The notes beneath the pieces were generated by a model. It did not search any database. It was not told the origin of the DNA and saw nothing but the letters and a program-made list of their open reading frames with translations. Shown here one piece after another: positions 1-5,631 of a stretch of 5,631 nt of DNA. Both the position numbers and the translations under genes were made by a program. Source of the stretch: an uncultured Chloroflexota bacterium (GTDB lineage Bacteria; Chloroflexota; Anaerolineae; Aggregatilineales; Phototrophicaceae); NCBI GenBank assembly GCA_937864975.1, contig CALMDI010000137.1:1-5631 (forward strand), given 5' to 3'. Each line of letters opens with the position of its first letter. Position 1 is the first letter of the stretch.

Positions 1-1
1 G

Positions 2-1063
2 AAAGCCGGCCAACACGGCGGCATGATTGTATACGAGGGTAATTATGACGATTTGCTCGACGCTGATACCTTGACAGGCCGCCATCTCAAAGCGTCGATG
101 CCGCTTAAAATGGATTATCGCTCGGCTAAGGGTGAACTGCCGATCACCAAAGCCAAAGTCAACAACCTGCAAAACGTGAGTGTCGATATTCCGACAGGCG
201 TGCTGACGGTGGTTACAGGTGTGGCGGGGTCGGGCAAAAGCTCGTTGATTAACCAGGTCTTTCTCAGTCAGCACCCCGACGCGATTGTGATCGACCAGTC
301 CGCGGTCGGCGTCTCGACCCGCTCCAATCCTGCCACCTACACGGGCATCATGGACGATGTCCGCAAAGCCTTCGCGACCGCCAACAAGGTTAGCGCCTCG
401 CTGTTCAGCTTCAACTCGAAGGGTGCGTGCGAGAACTGTCAGGGGTTAGGCGTTATCTACACCGATCTGGCGTTTCTGGACTCGGTGAAAACCCCGTGCG
501 AAATCTGCGGTGGCAAGCGCTTCAAGGACGAAGTGCTGGCGTACAAGTTTCATGGGAAATCGATCAGTGACGTGCTGGCGATGACGGTTCGGGAAGCGCT
601 CGACTTCTTTGAGCTTAAAGAAATCGTCCGCAAGCTGCAAGCCATGAGCGACGTCGGTCTCGATTATCTCACGCTTGGACAGCCGCTCAGCACCCTGTCG
701 GGCGGCGAATGCCAGCGCATCAAGCTCGCCAGCGAGCTGCACAAAAAAGGCAGCATCTACGTCATGGATGAACCCACCACGGGGCAGCACATGTCGGATA
801 TCGGCAACCTGCTCGCCATCCTGAATCGTCTGGTCGAGACGGGCAACACGGTGATCGTGATCGAGCACAATCTGGATGTGATTAAGAACGCCGACTGGAT
901 TATCGATATGGGTCCCGAAGGCGGCAGCAAGGGCGGCACAGTCCTGTTCGAGGGGACGCCTCAGGAATTGTTGAGCGCAGAACAGTCCTACACGGGCGCG
1001 TACTTACGGCGCGACGCCGGGGGTTTACGCGCGGTTCCGGCACACGCGGAAATTAACGGCTAA
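2..1063 (+). CDS. uvrA: UvrA-family ABC ATPase, C-terminal part (5' end outside window)
   Basis: This is the C-terminal nucleotide-binding half of a UvrA-type protein, the damage-recognition ATPase of nucleotide excision repair or one of its shorter paralogues. The frame is open to the left edge, and the residues before the first ATG at 23 (KAGQHGG) continue the family pattern, so that ATG is internal. Counting from it: Walker A GVAGSGKSS at 66-74; a conserved SNPATYTG stretch near 101-108; a zinc module with Cys136/Cys139 and Cys159/Cys162; ABC signature LSGGE at 225-229; Walker B ending in Asp249-Glu250; and switch His282 in VIVIEHN. Walker A lies about 70 residues from the zinc module, shorter than I recall for canonical UvrA (about 90-100), and the signature reads LSGGECQR. 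Both suggest the short UvrA-like class, often linked to drug resistance or auxiliary repair, rather than housekeeping UvrA. The usual TTGLH after Walker B is TTGQH here. The gene ends at TAA 1061-1063 and converges on the stress-protein gene. Family membership is very secure; the subclass is inferred. Confidence 0.93.
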   Translation, partial: KAGQHGGMIVYEGNYDDLLDADTLTGRHLKASMPLKMDYRSAKGELPITKAKVNNLQNVSVDIPTGVLTVVTGVAGSGKSSLINQVFLSQHPDAIVIDQSAVGVSTRSNPATYTGIMDDVRKAFATANKVSASLFSFNSKGACENCQGLGVIYTDLAFLDSVKTPCEICGGKRFKDEVLAYKFHGKSISDVLAMTVREALDFFELKEIVRKLQAMSDVGLDYLTLGQPLSTLSGGECQRIKLASELHKKGSIYVMDEPTTGQHMSDIGNLLAILNRLVETGNTVIVIEHNLDVIKNADWIIDMGPEGGSKGGTVLFEGTPQELLSAEQSYTGAYLRRDAGGLRAVPAHAEING

Positions 1064-1068
1064 GGCAA

Positions 1069-1107
1069 CCCCACCCCCTAGCCCCCTCCCTGAAATCGGG
1101 GAGGGGG
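1069..1107. repeat. GC-rich hairpin between convergent genes, possible terminator or interspersed palindrome
   Basis: Six bases after the UvrA-like stop codon there is a C-rich run, then a perfect 9-bp stem: CCCCCTCCC at 1082-1090 pairs with GGGAGGGGG at 1099-1107 around the 8-base loop TGAAATCG. No T-tract follows on either strand, so it is not a classic intrinsic terminator, though its position between convergent stops fits transcript-end protection or bidirectional termination. The C-rich arm plus the preceding CCCC and CCCCC runs give four G-tracts on the minus strand (1069-1090) with loops of 1, 3 and 1 bases. Similar elements recur in some Chloroflexota and cyanobacterial genomes as far as I recall, so an interspersed repeat copy is plausible. 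The rest of the 175-base gap (1108-1238) shows only a weak 7-bp inverted repeat (1175-1181 with 1212-1218). Confidence 0.6.
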
Positions 1108-1238
1108 AATAAAGCCGATAGGTAAAGTGGAACGAGACTTGGTGAGCAGCAGAGAAACCCCATAGTCATTATTTGAGGTTTCCGCGCTTTGGAGGCTTCA
1201 GTGTGTAGAGCAAACCTCTAAAAGGAATGGAGAAACGG

Positions 1239-1760
1239 CTACTCGGCGGTAAGGGAGTCCAAGCCGAGGTTGACCGGTGCTGTCGCGGGGATTTCGTCCT
1301 CGACGCGCTGCTGCTCCCGGTTGGGGACGATGAAGACCGGGCACGGCGTTTCGCTGAGCACCTTGAGCGTGATGCTGCCAAACAGCAGACGGCTCAAGCC
1401 GGATCGCCCGTGGGTGGACATGACAATCGCCTCAACGCCCAGCGTATGCGCCCGGCTGATAATCAACTCGGCGGGGTCGCCAAAGCCGATCTCGACGTCA
1501 ACCTGATGCCCTTTGAGTTTCATGTTTGTAGCGAGATGATCCATGTATGCCTGAACGCGATCCGGGATGCCGTCGTTGTTGGCATCTTCCGAGACGTTCG
1601 CGGTGTCCGAACCGGGAAGCACGTAGACGGGCGCCTGCGCGTTTTCGACGGACGTGAGCAGGGTGATTTTGCCATCCGGCACGAGGATGCGGTGGGCGGC
1701 GTCGATTGCCTTTTCCGCGAGCGCCGAGCCGTCCAGAGGCACCATGACGTGTCTTAGCAT
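1239..1760 (-). CDS. Universal stress protein (UspA family)
   Basis: This 173-residue, single-domain UspA-family protein is a cytoplasmic alpha/beta nucleotide-binding protein of the type induced by stress or growth arrest. The N-terminus MLRHVMVPLDGS is the family's first beta strand, with Asp10 at the adenine-contacting position. The C-terminal part has STHGRSGLSRLLFGS at 115-129, matching the ATP-binding pattern G-x2-G-x9-G-S except that the first Gly is Ser115, a common variant; PCPVFIVP at 139-146 is the usual last strand. This suggests an ATP-binding member. Residues 59-67 (DANNDGIPD) form an acidic loop in the variable middle region, resembling a calcium-binding repeat. A non-typical tail of about 25 residues follows the last strand. 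Start ATG is 1758-1760, with AGGG about 7 bases upstream. It is the last gene of the minus-strand set, 50 bases after the dynamin stop, so co-transcription is likely. The family is secure; the stress that induces it is unknown. Confidence 0.95.
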   Translation of the reverse strand: MLRHVMVPLDGSALAEKAIDAAHRILVPDGKITLLTSVENAQAPVYVLPGSDTANVSEDANNDGIPDRVQAYMDHLATNMKLKGHQVDVEIGFGDPAELIISRAHTLGVEAIVMSTHGRSGLSRLLFGSITLKVLSETPCPVFIVPNREQQRVEDEIPATAPVNLGLDSLTAE

Positions 1761-1810
1761 TGCTCCACCCTTTCCCGGCGAGGTTCGATGTCCGATAACG
1801 CGACGAGTCG

Positions 1811-3568
1811 CTACTTCGTGTCTTCAATCCCCTTGCGGAGAACGTCGATCTGGCTGAGGTGCTCGCGCAGCGCCGCCTGTTGATTGGCGTAGCGCTGCGT
1901 CAGAACTTCCAGACGGCTGAAAATCGGCGTCAAGACCTGCTTGCCGTACTGGGTGAGACGGCTGCGTTCTTTCTGGGTCAGCGTGTCGAGCGCATCGTGA
2001 TAGGTCTTTTCAAGCTGGTCGATGCGCGTGTTCAGGTCGCGGCGCGCGTCTGCTGTCACGCGGCGATAGTAACGCCACGCGAAGAACGTGCCGCCTACCG
2101 CAATCGGCAGCGCGACGACAAACGCCGCCGCCGCCGCGCCCACCAGCGGACCCTGCGCCGCGACCGCCGCCGCCGCGAGGACAAGACCGCCCACCGCCGC
2201 CACGAAGCTGGTGGCAAAGCCACCCATGTTCGATTCAAACGTCTGGTGCAGATCGGAGAGGACTTTGCCGCTGGAATAGGTACGGAGTTCTCCCTCGGCA
2301 ATGCGAATCGCCTGTTCGAGCGTTTCGCGCTGCTCGGCGTAGACGCCCGCGTCCAGACCGCTCAACTCCTGTTCCATCAGGTCGCGAAGCTGGTTCAGGC
2401 GGTCGATGACGCCGCGCCAGTACAGGCGGCTGTGATCGACCAGCGCGTTAATATAGTCGCCGGTCGCCTCGGTGATGTCACGCAGCGCCCGCCCGATGAC
2501 GACTTCCTGAAACTCGGCTTGCAGCGCATCCTTGTTGATCGGGCGTCCGAGGCGGCGCACCGACATATTGGACGTGATAAAAGCCGCGCCCCGCTGGCGC
2601 AAGCCGTCGAAAACCCGGTCGATCTCGGCGCGCGCGCCGCGAAGCTGGGCTTCCAAGCCGCGCCCCTGCTCCTCAAGCTCGGTCTGAACTTCGCGCACCT
2701 TGGTCGTATCGACCAGCACGAGACTGGCTTTGCTGTTGATGCCGCTCAGGTAGCGCTCAACGACGCGCTCCGCCATATCCAGCTGCGCCAGCAGTTTTTG
2801 CCGGGCGGGCGGCGTTTCGCTCAACATGCCGCGCAGGTGCGCCCGCACCGCGCCGATGCCGCCGGGGTCACCCTGCGCGCCGGACTTCTGCGCGTTCAAG
2901 GATTCCTTTGCCGACACCATGAAGATCAACGGACGCAGGTCGATCAATTCCTCAAGCTGCCGCTCGACAAAGCGGCGCACTTCCGCCTGCTCCGGCGGCT
3001 GGAGCAGATCGACCTGATTGACGACGAGAATGATTTTCTTGCCGTAATCCCTCGCCAGTTCCAGGTAGAGACGCTCGGTTTGCGCCAGCGCGCGCTTTGC
3101 CGAGAGCACGAAAATCACCAGATCGCTGCGATGCAGAAACGATTTCGCCGTTTTCTCGTGCTTCTGGAAGACGCTGCCCGTCCCCGGCGTATCGACCAGC
3201 GCCACGCCCGGCGCTCCGGTGTTCGGATGCGTCCATTCGCGGATGACGCCCTCGCGGACGGTCGGCATCCGGTTCACCGCTTCGTTGTAGCGGATCAACT
3301 CGATCATCTCGGTGGTCGGCGTCACGCCCATCGGCAGCAATTCGTCGCCAAGGAGCGCGTTGACAAACGACGACTTGCCTGCGTTGAACTCGCCAATCAC
3401 CACGACGAGGAAAAAGGCTTCGCGCAAATCCTGCGCGACTTCGAGGAGCCGCCGACGATCGTCGTCCGCCTGCTCGCCCATCTCGCCCAGCGTCGTCGCG
3501 ATATCGCCCAGGAGCCGAATCTCGGCTTCGCGCAGCGCGGCGACCGGGCCTTCCAGCGTCCCAATCAC
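1811..3568 (-). CDS. Bacterial dynamin-like GTPase
   Basis: This is a large membrane-associated GTPase of the dynamin superfamily; such proteins tubulate, fuse or stabilise membranes through GTP-driven assembly. With the GTG start at 3566-3568 it has 585 residues: G1/P-loop GEFNAGKSS at 59-67, a G2-type TPTTE region near 83-87, G3 DTPG at 126-129, G4 NQVD at 184-187 (a variant of NKxD) and a G5-like SAK at 219-221. A long helical stalk follows, then an Ala/Gly/Val-rich hydrophobic hairpin at about 451-497 ending in basic WRYYRR, then a coiled-coil tail to the stop. The hairpin replaces the lipid-binding paddle and suggests an integral or peripheral membrane protein with the G domain in the cytoplasm. 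The GTG is preferred because it lies one base after the upstream stop and has GAGG five bases upstream. An in-frame TTG at 3613 would add 15 residues and overlap the neighbour by 44 bases. The substrate membrane and partners are unknown. Confidence 0.93.
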   Translation of the reverse strand: MIGTLEGPVAALREAEIRLLGDIATTLGEMGEQADDDRRRLLEVAQDLREAFFLVVVIGEFNAGKSSFVNALLGDELLPMGVTPTTEMIELIRYNEAVNRMPTVREGVIREWTHPNTGAPGVALVDTPGTGSVFQKHEKTAKSFLHRSDLVIFVLSAKRALAQTERLYLELARDYGKKIILVVNQVDLLQPPEQAEVRRFVERQLEELIDLRPLIFMVSAKESLNAQKSGAQGDPGGIGAVRAHLRGMLSETPPARQKLLAQLDMAERVVERYLSGINSKASLVLVDTTKVREVQTELEEQGRGLEAQLRGARAEIDRVFDGLRQRGAAFITSNMSVRRLGRPINKDALQAEFQEVVIGRALRDITEATGDYINALVDHSRLYWRGVIDRLNQLRDLMEQELSGLDAGVYAEQRETLEQAIRIAEGELRTYSSGKVLSDLHQTFESNMGGFATSFVAAVGGLVLAAAAVAAQGPLVGAAAAAFVVALPIAVGGTFFAWRYYRRVTADARRDLNTRIDQLEKTYHDALDTLTQKERSRLTQYGKQVLTPIFSRLEVLTQRYANQQAALREHLSQIDVLRKGIEDTK

Positions 3569-3569
3569 A

Positions 3570-4466
3570 TCAGCCTCGCATTCCCACGAGCCGGTTCTTG
3601 CCAAGAGCGGCAAGATCGGCTTCGATACTGGTCATTTCCTGCTGCGCCGCCTGCAAGCGGTTGAGCTGCTCAGTCTGAATCTGCGTCTGCGACTCGACCA
3701 GCCGGGTGAGCGGCTGAACCACGTCGCGGCGCAAGCCCATACTGTACGTCACCTGCTTATCGGCGGCGCGGCTCAGCGCGTCGATGTACTGCGCCTGCAA
3801 GCGGAGCATCCGGTTGGTATACGCCGATTCGAGCATCCGCCCGCGCAGCGGCAAAATCAACATGCCGAGCAGCCCGACCGCCAGCAGAATGACGAGCAGG
3901 ATCACCGGCAGGATCGGCTGCTCCTGCCCGACGGCGTTCCACGCGCTGAACAGAAAGACGATCAGCACCATGACGATAATTTCCCACGCGCCCAGGTAGA
4001 GCAGCGTGTTGCGTACCGTGCGTTCCAGTTTGTCGGTTTCGACCACGCGCGCCTCGGTCTCGACACGATCCAGGTCGTCGCGGACGGCTTGAAGCGCCGC
4101 GCGGTCGTAATGCAGCGGTGGCTGAACCGAGCCGATGATTTTTTCGCGGATGGCAGGCGGCAGGGCGTCGATCTCACGACGGGCGTACTTGGTGAGATCG
4201 TCCAGATCCTGCACGTCCTTGCCTTCCAGACGCGAGGCGATTTTTCCCGACAGCGCGGGCAAGTCCTGAATCGGCTCGAAGGCTTTGTGCGCCTCGAATG
4301 CCGTGCGCGTGTACGAGCCGCCCTGCCCGCGCCGCGCCAGCCCGCCCAAACCGATCAATTCCAGAAAGCCGCGAAAGACCGAGCCGAGGGCGCGCGTGAG
4401 CTGGAACCAGTCGCGAATCGCTTCGCTGCCGCGCAGCGCCGCCAGTGCGCCCGCCCAGTCCCGCGC
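3570..4466 (-). pseudogene. C-terminal remnant of a helical TM-hairpin/coiled-coil protein that partners the dynamin gene (N-terminus lost at the junction)
   Basis: This is the left portion of the composite frame, described separately because it is probably the genuine neighbour of the dynamin gene. About 300 residues remain: amphipathic and helical segments, a Gly/Arg-rich patch (GLARRGQGGSYTR), a long charged helical region with ALPPAIREKIIG, a two-segment membrane hairpin, and a coiled-coil tail. The tail aligns without gaps to the end of the dynamin protein. No GTP-binding motif is present in what remains; one could have been in the missing N-terminal part, which would make this a tandem dynamin, or the protein may be a G-domain-free partner. 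It may be an intact gene in the true genome and broken only in this assembly. Confidence 0.4.
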
Positions 4467-5631
4467 TCCGCCGACCCCCGCCGCCAGGAAGCCCGCATGG
4501 ACCCGGGCCGCGTCGCCCGATCCCGCCTCGCCGAGGTCGCTCACCACCACGGTCGTTCCCGCGCCAAGGTTCGTGACCGGCTCGGAGAAGCCGATGCGAA
4601 TGCGCGTCTGCTGGTCGACGTGGCGCGCGCCGTCCTCCGGCTGGACCGCCGAGGTGAGGACCGAGGGCGGCCCGGGGAGCGGGTTCGGGTTGCCGGTCGG
4701 CTCGGAGAGCGCGTTGAAGTTGTAGGCCGCAGTTCCCTGCGGGTTTGCCTGCGAGGGCGGACCGTTGAGGCGGAGCCCCTGGACCGCGATGGAGTAGCTC
4801 CCCTCGTTCGCGGCCGTGAAGGCCGTCGTGTAGCGGTGGGACCCGTCGACGACGCCCTCCGACTGGAGGACGAGCTGATGCTGGACGAGTCCGTTGACGG
4901 AGACCTGGCCGCTGATGCTCCCGAGCTGGACGTTCGAGAGAACGGTGACGAGCACGCGCGCGCCGGTCGGCACGGCGCCAAGCGACTGCAGCGTTTCGTC
5001 GTGCGCCGGATCCTCGGCGGCGACGATGAGGTCGAGCTCCGGAGGCGGCGGGTTGGTGCCCGGTCCCGCTGGGCCGAGCGCGACGTTGGCGAGCAGGACG
5101 CTGAAGCCCGAGAACGCCTGGGCGAACGTGTCGTCGTAGGATGCGGGCGGATGCGCGCTCACGTGAACGACCCGCTCGCCTGCCAGGACGGTCACTTGCG
5201 CCGACGGAACACCCGTCGCGCCCAGGCTGAACGATGCGTAGTAGCCGTCAGCAAGCGTGTGGGCCGTCAGCTTCTGCCCCATCGTGACGTCGTAGTCGAT
5301 GATCACCAGGGCGTTTCGGACAGGGGCCTTCTGTGCGTTCGGATCCGTCTGCGGATCTGTGAGATACTCCTCGACGCGCCCGTGCGTGATTCGAACGTGA
5401 ATGGGCATGAACGCCCAGACCACGAATACCGCGCCGACGAGCGCGACGCCGGCGAACGGTAGCGAGTTCGTCTTGATCTTCCGGTCTTCGACGCGCCCCG
5501 ACGACATCACGTTCCAGACGTCGACCTGCTGCCCGTTCTCCGTCTCGGTGCCGGGCGTGAGGAACATCGCCTGGCGACCGTCGGGGATCTCCGTGGGCGC
5601 CGCGAGCTGCAGATGCAGCTCCTTGCGCACC
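3570..5631 (-). CDS. Membrane protein frame, probably chimeric: Ig-like extracytoplasmic N-part joined to helical TM-hairpin/coiled-coil C-part
   Basis: The frame is open at the right edge; residues are counted from the first complete codon, a GTG at 5630 that is not necessarily the start. Residues 1-56 are polar. Residues 57-78 (ending VVWAFMP) form one membrane segment. Residues 79-185 and 199-305 look like beta-rich extracytoplasmic modules, separated by Pro-rich linkers near 186-198 and 311-323. Residues 324-366 (with QPEDGARHVD and IRIGFSEPV) are the start of an SbsA/Big_5-type Ig-like domain, which stops short of the usual length of about 100. From about 385 the protein becomes helical, with two strong membrane segments at 541-564 and 572-595, then a basic and coiled-coil tail to MRG-TGA at 3570-3572. 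The stop sits one base before the dynamin GTG start, so the C-part is translationally coupled to it. I cannot name either part. The two halves differ in fold type and codon use, and probably come from different genes. Confidence 0.75.
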   Translation of the reverse strand, partial: VRKELHLQLAAPTEIPDGRQAMFLTPGTETENGQQVDVWNVMSSGRVEDRKIKTNSLPFAGVALVGAVFVVWAFMPIHVRITHGRVEEYLTDPQTDPNAQKAPVRNALVIIDYDVTMGQKLTAHTLADGYYASFSLGATGVPSAQVTVLAGERVVHVSAHPPASYDDTFAQAFSGFSVLLANVALGPAGPGTNPPPPELDLIVAAEDPAHDETLQSLGAVPTGARVLVTVLSNVQLGSISGQVSVNGLVQHQLVLQSEGVVDGSHRYTTAFTAANEGSYSIAVQGLRLNGPPSQANPQGTAAYNFNALSEPTGNPNPLPGPPSVLTSAVQPEDGARHVDQQTRIRIGFSEPVTNLGAGTTVVVSDLGEAGSGDAARVHAGFLAAGVGGARDWAGALAALRGSEAIRDWFQLTRALGSVFRGFLELIGLGGLARRGQGGSYTRTAFEAHKAFEPIQDLPALSGKIASRLEGKDVQDLDDLTKYARREIDALPPAIREKIIGSVQPPLHYDRAALQAVRDDLDRVETEARVVETDKLERTVRNTLLYLGAWEIIVMVLIVFLFSAWNAVGQEQPILPVILLVILLAVGLLGMLILPLRGRMLESAYTNRMLRLQAQYIDALSRAADKQVTYSMGLRRDVVQPLTRLVESQTQIQTEQLNRLQAAQQEMTSIEADLAALGKNRLVGMRG
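4467..4538 (-). other. Probable chimeric junction inside the membrane protein frame
   Basis: Across about residues 365-388 of the 3570-5631 frame the protein changes from a truncated beta-rich Ig-like domain (ending around VVVSDLG) to an alpha-helical protein (starting around ARDWAGALAALRG). Glu codons are 15 GAG to 2 GAA on the right side and 8 GAG to 10 GAA on the left side. Between residues 366 and 424 there is no ATG, GTG or TTG codon in frame, so the helical part has no visible native start near the join. The exact base cannot be placed from one sequence. Either an assembly join between two genomes or a real recombination event would give this picture. Confidence 0.65.

Noticed and set aside
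1175..1218. Inverted repeat GAGGTTT/AAACCTC as a terminator for the Usp gene
   Set aside because: The stem is only 7 bp with a 30-base loop and no T-tract follows, so it is close to chance.
1227..1757. Open frame on the + strand opposite the Usp gene
   Set aside because: The minus strand encodes a complete UspA-family protein with ATP-binding motif; the + frame has no recognisable features.
2100..2190. Runs of GCC/CCG triplets resembling a simple repeat
   Set aside because: They encode the alanine-rich hydrophobic hairpin of the dynamin-like protein on the minus strand, so they are explained by coding.
1859..3664. A 601-codon open frame on the + strand
   Set aside because: It lies antisense to the dynamin gene, whose GTPase motifs are unmistakable. 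The translation is Arg/His/Ala/Gln-rich with no recognisable domain, as expected for a shadow frame in GC-rich DNA.
3312..5462. A 716-codon open frame on the + strand
   Set aside because: It runs antisense through both the dynamin start and the membrane protein, spans the composition change, and has low-complexity Arg-rich sequence with no motif. The minus-strand frame has membrane segments and domain-like structure.
1..5631. CRISPR arrays, tRNA or rRNA genes, insertion sequences or phage genes
   Set aside because: I saw no repeat-spacer pattern, tRNA cloverleaf, rRNA sequence, transposase or terminal inverted repeats on either strand.

Overview
The window holds four protein genes, and one of them appears to be a composite of two unrelated genes. 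At the left edge, on the + strand, is the C-terminal ATPase half of a UvrA-family ABC protein (2-1063) that enters from outside the window. It converges on a minus-strand set: a large membrane protein reading frame (3570-5631, open at the right edge), a bacterial dynamin-like GTPase (1811-3568) and a universal stress protein (1239-1760). The minus-strand genes are packed like an operon: one base separates the first two and about 50 bases separate the dynamin from the stress protein. The promoter would lie beyond the right edge.

The organism cannot be fixed from sequence alone. The 1-4500 segment is moderately GC-rich with mixed GAA/GAG and AAA/AAG use. It carries a C-rich/G-rich hairpin between the convergent genes of a kind I associate with Chloroflexota and some other GC-rich environmental bacteria. 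A dynamin-like GTPase beside a Usp gene also suits a Chloroflexota-like genome. This assignment is tentative.

The right-hand 1.1 kb (about 4500-5631) looks different. It encodes one N-terminal transmembrane segment, then beta-rich extracytoplasmic domains with proline-rich linkers and the beginning of an SbsA/Big_5-type Ig-like domain. That domain breaks off at about 4530, and the frame continues directly into a quite different alpha-helical protein with a transmembrane hairpin and a coiled-coil tail. Glutamate codons shift from 15 GAG:2 GAA to 8 GAG:10 GAA across this point. No ATG, GTG or TTG exists near the junction for the downstream part, and the predicted membrane topology becomes inconsistent. 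The best explanation is a metagenome assembly join or a recent recombination fusion, not an ordinary protein.

If the left part is taken as the genuine locus, its core is a membrane-remodelling pair. It combines a dynamin-like GTPase with C-terminal membrane hairpin and coiled-coil stalk, and an upstream membrane protein whose tail resembles the dynamin tail without gaps over about 50 residues. A Usp-family nucleotide-binding protein follows downstream. A role in envelope maintenance under stress is a reasonable inference but not shown.
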